Source: Leishmania donovani (lineage: Eukaryota > Euglenozoa > Kinetoplastea > Trypanosomatida > Trypanosomatidae). From it: a stretch of DNA of 64,000 bases. How positions within the stretch are numbered: position 1 is the stretch's first letter; each line of letters begins with the position of its first letter. The notes under the pieces are model-generated. The model saw only the letters and a list, made by a program, of their open reading frames with translations, was not told the origin of the DNA and searched no databases. The stretch spans positions 501,897 to 565,896 of the forward strand of contig NC_018241.1 of the NCBI RefSeq assembly GCF_000227135.1. Reading direction: 5' to 3'. The position numbers and the translations under genes were made by a program. Shown here piece by piece: positions 29,596 through 38,759 of the stretch.

Positions 29596-31191
29596 ATGCA
29601 TCGAGGTCAGGATGACCGAGTCGCCGACGCCGAAGACCGGCGTGCGGCGTGCAGGGCGGAGGGCGGTCCGGATGGTGTCACACCCCCGTCGTCGTCGGAG
29701 AAACGCGGTGCCGACGGCGACGGGAGCACTAGCACGTGCAAGGGGGGCGGCACGCTTCGCCTGCCCCCGCTGAACATTCAGTTGACGGATCACCCGCTTG
29801 AGTCTGTGTCGTCGACGCACCGGGCGGACCGCCTGCTCAAGCCAGCCAGCCCGTGGGCACGCGAGCTCGACTTTAGCGACCGCGCCTATACCCCCCACAC
29901 CGTCTTCATACTGCTCAGCATTCTGATGTCCATCTTGCTCATGTTGCGGTACTACTATTACCCCAACATGGGCGTGGCGGCGAAAGTGAAGGTTGGCCTC
30001 TCCGCTGCTGCCTTTGTTTTTATTGGCTTTGGTGCGGTACACCTTCCCGACTCCCTAATGGTACGACCCCACCCGGCTGTGTGGCGTGCCGTCCTGGCGC
30101 TTGGCGTGCTATATCTGGTGTTCCTCACCTTTATGATATTTCAGGACCTGGAGACGGTGCGGAAGATAATGGGCTACTACGATGCTTCCCTGTTGAACAA
30201 GCTGCCAGAGCGCACCTACGCGCAAGACTGCCGCATGAGCACCGAGGAGGACCCCTGGTTCTTTGTCCACACCTCCTTCGACGTCTTCCTCCTCGCTCAC
30301 TCGCTCGGCTACGTCATCAAGATGCTCATACTGCGGGACTGGCGCATGGTGACGGCCGTGTCGCTCGGCTTCGAGGTTGTGGAGGTGACCTTTCAACACG
30401 TGCTGCCGAACTTCAGCGAGTGCTGGTGGGATCATATCGTACTCGATGTGCTGATCTGCAACGCGGGCGGGATGCTGGTAGGGATGTGGCTGCTGCGGCA
30501 GCTGAACGCGAAGCAGTACAAGTGGATCGCTCTAAAGGAGATTCCAACCGTGAAGGGGAAGGCGAAGCGGCTCCTTGAGCAGCTGGGGCCGCGCAGCTTC
30601 GAGCGCTACAACTGGAACATCTTCCAGAGCCCGACGCGCTTCTTCCAGGTCACCGGCATCCTCCTGCTGATGCTGCTTCAGGAGCTGAACTGCTTTACAA
30701 TGAAGGCGATCCTGCATATGGCGCCAACGCATCACATCGTGACATGTCGACTGGCCCTGTGGGCGCTGCTCGCCACTTCGTGCCTGCGAGAGCTGTACGA
30801 GTACATGACAAACCCGCGCATCAAGCGCATCGGCACAACGGCGTGGGTGGCGATACTTGGCATGGGCATGGAGACCATATGGATCACAAAGATGGCCGTC
30901 GAGGGGCAGTACTTCCAAGACGCGGTCATGCCCACTCACGTCGCGGTGCCTTGGATGGTTGCCATCGCCGCGTTTGGGATTTGGCTGGTCTTGTACTTTG
31001 GTGTCTTGTCCCTGGAGCAGCGCAATCGCCGTCGCGGTGCGGCGTACCTACTCGTGAACCTCTTCTTCTACGCGGCTGCTGTGTGTGTGCTGGCGCTGTT
31101 CCTAATGGGTCTACCCGATCTACAGATTGGTCGGCAGGCATTCGAGTCGGCGATGGCGCCGTATGAGCGGTACATCTTCCTTTGGCGCTAG
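29596..31191 (+). CDS. PSS: Phosphatidylserine synthase (base-exchange type)
   Basis: 531 residues from the ATG at 29596. Makes phosphatidylserine by exchanging serine for the head group of existing phospholipids; the family acts in the endoplasmic reticulum. After a hydrophilic N-terminus of about 100 residues come many hydrophobic segments (for example TVFILLSILMSILLML, AAFVFIGFGAVHL, VLALGVLYLVFLTFMIF, MVAIAAFGIWLVLYFG, FFYAAAVCVLALFLMG). Between them is the family's most conserved block, ECWWDHIVLDVLICNAGG (about 274-291), preceded by FFVHTSFDVFLLAHSLGY and followed by GMWL and YNWNIF. This layout matches PSS1/PSS2-type enzymes and not the bacterial CDP-diacylglycerol type. Whether it prefers phosphatidylethanolamine or phosphatidylcholine cannot be read from sequence. 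Confidence 0.93.
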   Translation: MHRGQDDRVADAEDRRAACRAEGGPDGVTPPSSSEKRGADGDGSTSTCKGGGTLRLPPLNIQLTDHPLESVSSTHRADRLLKPASPWARELDFSDRAYTPHTVFILLSILMSILLMLRYYYYPNMGVAAKVKVGLSAAAFVFIGFGAVHLPDSLMVRPHPAVWRAVLALGVLYLVFLTFMIFQDLETVRKIMGYYDASLLNKLPERTYAQDCRMSTEEDPWFFVHTSFDVFLLAHSLGYVIKMLILRDWRMVTAVSLGFEVVEVTFQHVLPNFSECWWDHIVLDVLICNAGGMLVGMWLLRQLNAKQYKWIALKEIPTVKGKAKRLLEQLGPRSFERYNWNIFQSPTRFFQVTGILLLMLLQELNCFTMKAILHMAPTHHIVTCRLALWALLATSCLRELYEYMTNPRIKRIGTTAWVAILGMGMETIWITKMAVEGQYFQDAVMPTHVAVPWMVAIAAFGIWLVLYFGVLSLEQRNRRRGAAYLLVNLFFYAAAVCVLALFLMGLPDLQIGRQAFESAMAPYERYIFLWR

Positions 31192-31389
31192 CGCTGGCAG
31201 AACGAGAGGTAGAGAAGGCGACGGACAAACAGGGGGAAGGGTGGACAGCTAGCATGCAGGCTGCGTAGTTAGCATGCGCGCGCATGGGCCATGCCAGCTG
31301 CTCGCGTCTGCGCCATCTTCCTTCTCTCATCTCTTTCTCATATCAAGTTCCCCCGTTGGGGCTGCGTTTCTTCGCTTCGACTTCGCTCC

Positions 31390-31794
31390 CTGATGATGCC
31401 GGGCCGTCTGACCGTGGCATCACAGGGCCCAGCATCCCGCCCCTTGCTGGGAAGCCGAGCAGCCTGCACAGCCAGCCCTCGAATTGCGGCTTACGGGCTC
31501 TTGGTGCCGGCGAGCCGGTCTGGGTTGGCGCTGCGCCAAGGAGGCTGGCGGTAGTGATCACGCTTGGTCCAGCGCACTACGAATCGCGTCGGTGACTCAA
31601 CGAGTATATGCCTCCGCTTCCTGCTGCTCTGCTTTGGCTGCGTTGCGGTGATGTGGAGTGTAAGCCTGGACCCTAGCCTGCGCCGCATGCAGTGGAGGTG
31701 CAGTGGGCCTGAACGACACCCAACGGCGCTGGTTGGGCCGGCTCCTTGACGCAGCCGTGGTGCGAACGAGCTCGGTGAGGTGCTGTTGTGCGCA
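31390..31794. mobile_element. Possible SIDER-like degenerate retroposon in the PSS 3' region
   Basis: A roughly 400-bp block with non-pyrimidine-biased composition, containing GTGGCATCACAGGGCCCA. This resembles GTGGCATCCAGGGCCCA in repeat B at 38.1 and 62.6 kb. It is directly followed by an AT-rich tract. Leishmania 3' UTRs often carry short, degenerate retroposons (SIDERs) that affect mRNA stability. The assignment rests on location, composition and this short shared segment. Confidence 0.35.
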
Positions 31795-31816
31795 CATATA
31801 TATATATATATATATG
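31795..31816. repeat. (AT)n tract, 22-bp perfect palindrome
   Basis: Alternating AT bounded by C and G makes a self-complementary 22-mer. Confidence 0.85.
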
Positions 31817-32526
31817 CATCTGTGTGTGTGTGTTAGCTTGCTCGTGGTAGAGTGGCGCTGTGAAAGATGGGCGTATGCGTGACTTCTTCATGTGCCTTAC
31901 TGGTTGGTCGTCACATGAGTCGCTAATATAAGAATGCAGACATCCCGTTGCATTGATGTGCGTGCATACGTGTGCGTGTGTGTCTGTGCGTGCGTGCGTG
32001 GAAAACGTGACTGTATGAGCGCTCGGTGCTCTGATCGTCGCTGGAAGGCGTTTGGGGATGGCGCAGGTGAACATGCGGCACTCAAGCCGTCTTCTTCCTC
32101 GCGCATGACCACGTTTGCCTGTCGGTGCAGGCACCATGCCGTGCCGTGAGGGCAAAACGAGTGCCGCTGACTCGCTTGCCGGAGTCCGCACCGGCGGCTC
32201 GTTGCACCACACATTGTCCACCGCTGCTCGCCACACTCTCTTCTTCTTATGCCGCGTCCGTCTGGGTGTTCGTGCGCGCCTGCTGATCTTTTCAATGCAG
32301 CGTCCGTTCGGCGTCGTGCCCTTCTTTGTTTTGGTTGACGCGCACTTGCCTTTGCAGGACGCGCTCGCACCATCGAGACACACAGACACACACACACGCA
32401 CGAATCTAATCAAGCTCCTACGCAGAAGCATATAACGTTTTTCGGTGTCGCAGCACAGCCGCGTTTCGTTTTCCTCCTTCGCAAGCTTCTGCGGAGGAAC
32501 ACGAGCGGAACAGCACACACCCATAC

Positions 32527-32578
32527 ACAGACAGACAGACAGACAGACACACAGACACACAGACACACAGACACACAT
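32527..32578. repeat. (CAGA)n / (CACAGA)n array directly before a start codon
   Basis: Repeated CAGA, then CACAGA units end about nine bases before the ATG at 32587, so the array probably lies in the 5' UTR of the next gene. Confidence 0.85.
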
Positions 32579-32586
32579 AACCAGCC

Positions 32587-33372
32587 ATGCCGGCATTGAA
32601 GCCGTTGCTCGTGTTCGGCCTACGTGGCACTCTCGTGGAGCGCATCCATGTACGCCACGTCCCGGAGGGTATGCCAGCGGCGGACTTCACTGTGGGCTTG
32701 GTGAAGGTGTGGCTGCGCCCCCACATGATCGAGGTTCTTAACGAACTACAGGAGCACTGCCGCCTCGCGATTTGGAGCTCCACCACTGCGCGCAACACAC
32801 ACCCGCTCGTGAATGCGGTGTTTGGGTCAAACATGACGCTGCAGGCTGGTGCAGGAACCGCGACGGCAGCACCGGCTAAGCAGGAAGCTGTCAGCACGTC
32901 TGCTGGAGCTGTAGCCTCCGCCAGCAACGGGCGCGGTGGGCGCTTCGGTAAAAAACGGCGGCCGACCACAGCCGAGGCGGCGGATGAGGAGAGCGTGCCA
33001 GAGGCCGCCATCAACGTTCCTCAGCCGCAGCGAGTTCACTTTGAGTTTGTCTGGACGCGCGAGCACACGCGTGTGGACGACTTCCGTCGCCTCAACGCGG
33101 CCGTTAGCGATGACAATCACGCCACAGTGAAAGACCTGTCTCAGGTGTTTGCGCAGTTTCCGTCTATCGCGCAGCCGCAGAATACAGTGCTCATCGACGA
33201 CACCCCCAGCAAGGCGAAGATGCAGGCAGACAACTACCTGTGGCTCGATACGTGCAACAGCCTGCGCATCAAAGACGAAACGGGTTTGTACCGTCTGCGC
33301 GACTTTGTGATGAAGGAATTAGTGCCAGCGGATGATGTGCGCGAACTGCTGCCGCGCCGCATCCGGATGTGA
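32587..33372 (+). CDS. HAD / NIF-type phosphatase-like protein with degenerate catalytic motif
   Basis: 261 residues from the ATG at 32587. The fold resembles NIF/FCP1/SCP phosphatases of the HAD superfamily: VWLRPHMIEVLNELQEHC and LAIWSSTTARNTHPLV (about 60-75, motif II) and NTVLIDDTPSKAKMQADNYL (about 199-218, motif III/IV). Motif I, which should read DxDxT with the nucleophile and acid/base aspartates, is F-G-L-R-G-T-L at residues 10-16, so both aspartates are replaced by Gly11 and Arg13. If the alignment is right the protein cannot use normal HAD chemistry and may be a binding or scaffold protein. A basic Ala/Gly-rich insertion (about 92-135) contains KKRRP. Target and location are unknown. 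Confidence 0.75.
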   Translation: MPALKPLLVFGLRGTLVERIHVRHVPEGMPAADFTVGLVKVWLRPHMIEVLNELQEHCRLAIWSSTTARNTHPLVNAVFGSNMTLQAGAGTATAAPAKQEAVSTSAGAVASASNGRGGRFGKKRRPTTAEAADEESVPEAAINVPQPQRVHFEFVWTREHTRVDDFRRLNAAVSDDNHATVKDLSQVFAQFPSIAQPQNTVLIDDTPSKAKMQADNYLWLDTCNSLRIKDETGLYRLRDFVMKELVPADDVRELLPRRIRM

Positions 33373-34303
33373 AGTGCAGACGTCTGTGCGTGTGTGCGTG
33401 TGCGCAAGAGGACTCTTCACACCTTTTTAACGAAATTCTGGTGTTTACGGTGATGGCGCGTGTGCGTGCTTGCAGGCACGCGTACGTGCATATCTGTGCC
33501 GGTGCGCAGAGGGCGGCAGCGAACCGGGGCGCAAGTATGCAGAGAGACGCCAAGGAAGGCAATGCATTCGGATGCGCAGCGCGGCGTCACGCGCGTGAGC
33601 GTACGAACGCACGGCAAGTGCGCGGAGATAGTTGAGGAAGCCGCGATGTCAGAGGAGCGGGGCGTAACGTGACGAAGGAGTACAAGGCGTGTGAAGTACT
33701 CATGATGAGCCCGTCGGCCTGTGCCTGCCTCGCTCTCAACCCCTCTCCCCATCTTCCCCTCTACACACTGTTATGCCCCTTACATAAGTGAACGCCCGTT
33801 GCGGTGGCCGATGTTGGCTGCCCGACCTTGATGGACGGTTGCCCGTCTCTCTTTCTCGCTCACGTTGCCGTTCTTCCTCCCTCCTTTCCTCCACCCCTCC
33901 TCGCCCCTACCCTCTCCGCTGCTCACTTCTCTTCGACTGCTGTGACCTCACCCACCCACCCCCGTCGCTGCTTCCTTGCCGCATTCTCTGACAAGAACGA
34001 CTCTACGTTTGACCGCGAGAGAAGACTGAGCTTCAGCGCCCCTCACACCTCCATCCCACGTTGCTCTCCTTCGACGCTTCCCTCCCTCCTGCTCTTCTTC
34101 GTGCCCGCTAAGACAGCTCTGCCGCCCTTTTTCGACTTTCTACGGGGAGGGCGAGACGTTTTCTCCCTTCGCTGCTCATACGTCGACTGGGAGCCGCCCT
34201 ACGCGGTGCCAGCTCCTGCTGCTCCTCCGTGTGCTCGCCCCGCCTTCTGCCCTCAGGCGTGCTGAGAAGGCGCGGCAGACGGACGAAAACAGGGACGAGG
34301 CCA
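33373..34303. other. Intergenic region upstream of the coiled-coil/Cys-motif gene
   Basis: 931 bases. The first half is mixed; about 33840-34120 is strongly C/T-rich. The following frame runs upstream to a GTG at 34229 without protein-like content. Confidence 0.65.
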
Positions 34304-37099
34304 ATGTCAGTGGAGACGCAGGATGTGGAGGTCGAGGTCGACCTGTCGAAGCTCATTGACGTCGGCCTCACCTTTCTCCCTCTGCAGCTCACTATCAAGG
34401 ACATCCTTCAGCGGCTTGTACGGCTGGAGAAGGAGAACGCCATTCAGAACGATCACATCGCTCAGCTGACGGCGAACGTGGCGGAGCTGGAGGCGGCAGC
34501 CGCCGCTCAGTCCCCCGCGACTGACCGCAAAGGCGACAAGGAGGACAAGGACGCCGAGGCAGAGCACGCGGCCCTATGGGAGGAGATGTCGCGGCTGAAC
34601 GAGCTACTAGGCGAGCTGCAGGACGACGCCGAGCGGGGTCGGCACACCATCGACGAGATCTACGCGGCTCGCAAGCACCAGAGCAGCGCTGCCGCCGCAA
34701 TGACCGGCGCCTCGTCCCACGCGTCGCTGAGCACGGTCAGCAAGTCAGCCGCCACTCCTCTCGCTCACTCGCCCGCCAGTGGTGCCGGCACCTCTGGAAT
34801 CGTGCTCCCTGCACACGGCGCAAGCGCCGGCAGCGCCGCCCCCTCCCAGAGGCAGCAGGACCTCGTCGAGGCTTCGGGGTCGTCGGTGCCGGTGGGCGAC
34901 ATCATCCTGAGCAAGGCACACGAGGCACTCGAGCTGGTATTGGAGGCGCCGTATGCTGCCTTCTGTGACTCCGGCGATGCTCGCCAGCGCGCAGAGGCCG
35001 GCCTTCGCGGCAGCGAAACCGGCACTCGGGCCACGCAGAGCTCGTCGCCCACGTCCGCCGGCGGCAGGGCGCGCCCTCGTCGTGCCGTGTCCGTTGTGGA
35101 CGGCCCCCACGGACCGCACGCTCGCTCGTCTGTCTCCTTCCCACAGCTCCGGGACTCCCCTGTGCTGCAGGACGCCCACACCCCTGCGTCACCGCCCCAG
35201 AAAACGTGGGGCTCGTCTGTCGAGTGGACGGCGGCGACTGGCGGCGAGGATGCCGGCGAGCACCGTGAGGCAACCACGCCTATCATCGAGCCCGTGCCAT
35301 CTGTTCAGCCGCAGCTACGCCGACCAAGCACGTATGCCGAGAAGCGCATGACAGCCGGTGCGGCGCGGCGCACCTCCGCTCGCGCTGCGGCTGGCGCTGG
35401 GGGTGCCTCCGAAACAGGCTCGCCGGCGACACCGCCGTCTGTCTTTGACAAGCTCCGCCGCGACGGGGAGGATATCGCCTACCTGAACCGCGTCGTGGCG
35501 GAGATTTTGGGGGAGATGAAGGGGTTGCACGACGACGTTGACTTACTGCGTACAAACCGCCAGGAATCGGACGACGCGACTAGCCGGTCTGGTGCGGTAG
35601 TGGACAGCGACGGGCTCGATGGCTTGCTTCGGCGATTGGCCCGCGTTGAGGGCGACATCATGGACGCTCGCCAGCACACGCGACACCGCGACAACCAGCT
35701 TCAGGAAGAGCTGGGCGACCTGAAGAGGCAGCTACGCGTGGCGCGTTGTCTTAAGGATGACGACGTGGACGCGCTGCACAGTGTAGCCGATCTCACGGAG
35801 CGCGTGCTCCAGCTCGAGCAGCGCGTGCGTGCGCTGGAGAGCGGCCAGGGCATGCTGCAGGAGCAGTTTGCGAACGTGCTTGCGGTGGGCGACGGCACCG
35901 GCGGCGATGGCTCCTCGGAGGTGAATGCTATTCAGTTCGCCGCCCTTCAGGGCGCCGTGAAGGGGCTGGAGAAGCAGCTCGCTGCCCTCCTGGCGGCGCA
36001 GGAGGGTCAGCGGGATTGGACGGATGACATTCGAAAGCTGAACGAGGGCGTGCGGTCGGTGGAGGCTGAGGTGGAATCGGCTCAGGGTCAGCTGCAGCGC
36101 CTGCAGAAGGAGGCATACCGACTGGACGAGGTAAAAGCGAACCGCACCGAGCTGCCGGACGACTCCCTTCTCGAGAAGGCACAGCACTGCAGCAGCATCG
36201 GCGCCGGCGATGGGGCGGCAATGTCCGATCTGGCCTCGCGCATCTCGCGTGCCGAGGCGAATATCGAACACATCAGCGAGGGCAAGGCTGACCGCAGCGC
36301 CCTCCACAAGCTGCGTGACGAGCTCAACGCCTTGCGACAGCTCGTGGAGCTGCTGAACGCGCAACACCGTGACCTCGTCGACACCGAGGGAGGTAGGCCG
36401 AGCGCGGCGATGGAGAGCATGCTCCGCGAGCTGCAGGGCGAGCTGAGCGCTCTGAAGGAGGCGCACAACACGCGCTTCGCCGGTGGCGGACTGAGTGGCG
36501 AGGATGCCAAGGATCTGATGGACAGCATCGAGCGACTAGACCACTGCAAGGCCGACGCCACCCTCGTGGCGAATAAAGCCGAGCGCGACTACGTTGAGAA
36601 CGCGCTGGAGCGACTGATGCGCGAGGTGGAGCAGGTGCTGAACGCGACGAATGCAGGCCTCATAGACACCCTAGAAAAGTCGCTCGGCATTCTGCGCGAC
36701 ATGATTGACGGCAAGGCAACAAAGCAGGACGTGGCGAACCTGCAAGGATGGATGTCGGAGGCGAACATCGGCGGCGGCGCTGGCGCGCCAGATGGGCTGA
36801 CTGGCTTCAAAGGCTTCCGCTGCCTTGGCTGCAACCGGCCAATGGACAACATGCGACCTCGAACGCTACCGGCAACCATGACCCCCTTCTTGAACCGTAA
36901 TCCGCAGAACCACCCGCAGGACAGCGTCACCCGTACAATCCAGCAACAGCATGCACCGCCCCGCTCTGGGGGCGGTGGTGGAGGTCAGGCGCCCGTCGCT
37001 GGTGTTACCGCCTCCTCCTTGCGCTCAGCCGGCAGCCCGGAAGGGTCGCTCCACCGTAGCACCAATAGCGAGCCGCTGCCTCCGATAGAACCCATGTAA
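34304..37099 (+). CDS. Large coiled-coil protein with C-terminal CxxC motif (DUF4795/QRICH2-like)
   Basis: 931 residues from the ATG at 34304. The N-terminus (VDLSKLIDVGLTFLPLQLTIKDI) leads into a first coiled coil (about 35-130). A disordered Ser/Pro/Ala segment follows (about 130-390), then long coiled coils from about 400 to 820 with regular heptads (LERVLQLEQRVRALES-like) and recurring 'GKADRSALHKLRDELN' and 'CKADATLVANKAERDYVENALERL' elements. Near the end, FRCLGCNRPMDNMRP (about 838-852) supplies two cysteines. A long coiled coil with K-A-D/T-K repeats ending in a C-x2-C-[DN]-RP motif is how I remember the DUF4795 family, which includes the sperm-flagellum protein QRICH2. An axonemal or cytoskeletal role is therefore likely but inferred. 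Confidence 0.7.
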   Translation: MSVETQDVEVEVDLSKLIDVGLTFLPLQLTIKDILQRLVRLEKENAIQNDHIAQLTANVAELEAAAAAQSPATDRKGDKEDKDAEAEHAALWEEMSRLNELLGELQDDAERGRHTIDEIYAARKHQSSAAAAMTGASSHASLSTVSKSAATPLAHSPASGAGTSGIVLPAHGASAGSAAPSQRQQDLVEASGSSVPVGDIILSKAHEALELVLEAPYAAFCDSGDARQRAEAGLRGSETGTRATQSSSPTSAGGRARPRRAVSVVDGPHGPHARSSVSFPQLRDSPVLQDAHTPASPPQKTWGSSVEWTAATGGEDAGEHREATTPIIEPVPSVQPQLRRPSTYAEKRMTAGAARRTSARAAAGAGGASETGSPATPPSVFDKLRRDGEDIAYLNRVVAEILGEMKGLHDDVDLLRTNRQESDDATSRSGAVVDSDGLDGLLRRLARVEGDIMDARQHTRHRDNQLQEELGDLKRQLRVARCLKDDDVDALHSVADLTERVLQLEQRVRALESGQGMLQEQFANVLAVGDGTGGDGSSEVNAIQFAALQGAVKGLEKQLAALLAAQEGQRDWTDDIRKLNEGVRSVEAEVESAQGQLQRLQKEAYRLDEVKANRTELPDDSLLEKAQHCSSIGAGDGAAMSDLASRISRAEANIEHISEGKADRSALHKLRDELNALRQLVELLNAQHRDLVDTEGGRPSAAMESMLRELQGELSALKEAHNTRFAGGGLSGEDAKDLMDSIERLDHCKADATLVANKAERDYVENALERLMREVEQVLNATNAGLIDTLEKSLGILRDMIDGKATKQDVANLQGWMSEANIGGGAGAPDGLTGFKGFRCLGCNRPMDNMRPRTLPATMTPFLNRNPQNHPQDSVTRTIQQQHAPPRSGGGGGGQAPVAGVTASSLRSAGSPEGSLHRSTNSEPLPPIEPM

Positions 37100-37598
37100 A
37101 CTAGGAACGTAAAGCACGCCCCGTAGCCTGCGAGGTCGTGGCCATGTACAGTGATGCGTGTATATCTCGGCTCGCGCTGCCGTGGATCGCCGCCGCCGCC
37201 GCACTCTCTTTCTCCGCCTCAACGATCGCTTTTGCATGTTTCGCCTCAGCGCCTCTGCGTGCGCTGTGTGGCGCACTCGCGCCTTCCCGAGTGTCCTCCG
37301 CGGGCGAGAGCGCGCGCGCTCTCTCAGTGTTCGTTTTATATACATATATATATATATCTCGTTTAGCTTCTGCGCTTTCTTTGCTGTGGCATTCCACAGG
37401 TGATGTAACAACTTCCGTCTGCGCTCTTCGCACTCTCGCGCTGCGTGGGCGTGGGACGGTGCTTTTCCATCTTTCTCTACGCGGCCACTTCGCCCTGGAC
37501 ACCGTTGACCGTCTCTGGTCCTTCACCCCACCCTCCGGTCGATGGGCATCGCCGACGCGCCTCCCTCTGTATTTCTCGCACCCACTCCCTGCCCCTTT

Positions 37599-37889
37599 GA
37601 TTTTGTGCAATTCAACGCGCGGGAGGTGCAGCAAATTGGGGATTCTCGCGCTCTTGCTCCGGCTTCGATCCCCTGATGGCGCAGTGTGTCTGTGTGCATG
37701 TTTGTGTGGAAGGGGGGACGGGGCGCACCTCGGTGCGTGGCATCCAGGGCCCACTCCCCACGCTGTGCGAGAGCAGGCCAGGCAGCCCCCGCGGCCCTTT
37801 TTCCCCCTGCCAATGCCGAGCCGCCGCTTCTGGTGGTGGCAGGGTGAGGCGCCTACAGCGTAGGCTGCGGTGAGAGCGACTCACCGCTG
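37599..37889 (+). repeat. Repeat B part, first copy of gap-flanking duplication
   Basis: 291 bases nearly identical to 37989-38279 at an offset of 390, with at least two mismatches (ttccccc/ttgcccc and taggctg/tagggtg). The N-run lies exactly between the two copies. Confidence 0.9.
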
Positions 37890-37988
37890 NNNNNNNNNNN
37901 NNNNNNNNNNNNNNNNNNNNNNNNNNNNNNNNNNNNNNNNNNNNNNNNNNNNNNNNNNNNNNNNNNNNNNNNNNNNNNNNNNNNNNNN
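37890..37988. other. Assembly gap, 99 N
   Basis: Run of N between near-identical flanks; probably overlapping contig ends that were not merged. Confidence 0.95.
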
Positions 37989-38476
37989 GATTTTGTGCAA
38001 TTCAACGCGCGGGAGGTGCAGCAAATTGGGGATTCTCGCGCTCTTGCTCCGGCTTCGATCCCCTGATGGCGCAGTGTGTCTGTGTGCATGTTTGTGTGGA
38101 AGGGGGGACGGGGCGCACCTCGGTGCGTGGCATCCAGGGCCCACTCCCCACGCTGTGCGAGAGCAGGCCAGGCAGCCCCCGCGGCCCTTTTTGCCCCTGC
38201 CAATGCCGAGCCGCCGCTTCTGGTGGTGGCAGGGTGAGGCGCCTACAGCGTAGGGTGCGGTGAGAGCGACTCACCGCTGCCGATGTCGGCGGTGAGGTCC
38301 TGGATGGCGCCGCGTCGGAGCGGCCTGTCACGGTGGGCACGCTTGTGCCATCCATGTGGCGGGCAGAGTGCCGGCGTGACGGGAACGCATCTCACCGGGC
38401 CCCCCACACGGCCCACTGGTGGTGGGGCGCCTGGGCCACCCCGACGAGGATGCACCACGTGGCGACCCCCACCCCA

Positions 38477-38507
<31 letters not shown>
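38477..38507. repeat. Poly-G run of 31 bases
   Basis: Uninterrupted G31. The other copy of repeat B has a mixed GT/G-rich sequence at this point (about 62915-62952), so the run may be real slippage or a base-calling collapse. Confidence 0.8.
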
Positions 38508-38508
<1 letters not shown>

Positions 38509-38660
38509 GACGTGCGAGGCGTGTGGTGCGTAGAAGGTGACGCAGGGGCCGTGCTCAGGTGACCGAGTCGGCGCGCTGCTGGAGCACGTGCCCCCCCTCC
38601 CTCGCTGCTTCGCACCACGCGATGGGGGCCTGTGACGGTGCGGGGGGAGGGGGAGGGAGG

Positions 38661-38759
38661 NNNNNNNNNNNNNNNNNNNNNNNNNNNNNNNNNNNNNNNN
38701 NNNNNNNNNNNNNNNNNNNNNNNNNNNNNNNNNNNNNNNNNNNNNNNNNNNNNNNNNNN
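38661..38759. other. Assembly gap, 99 N
   Basis: The 55 bases before it (38606-38660) recur exactly after it (38760-38814). The second copy of the repeat at 63.05 kb has this block once, so the gap is very likely an artefact. Confidence 0.95.

Larger units (their letters stand above)
31192..32586. other. Intergenic region with a possible decayed retroposon
   Basis: 1.4 kb. About 31390-31794 has balanced composition (see the separate entry), followed by an (AT)n tract at 31795-31816 and T/G-rich DNA. A (CAGA)/(CACAGA) array ends a few bases before the next start codon. No gene was recognised. Confidence 0.6.

Noticed and set aside
32520..32580. CAGA/CACAGA array as a CRISPR or telomeric repeat
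   Set aside because: Units are 4-6 bases with no spacers and no TTAGGG; it is an ordinary microsatellite.
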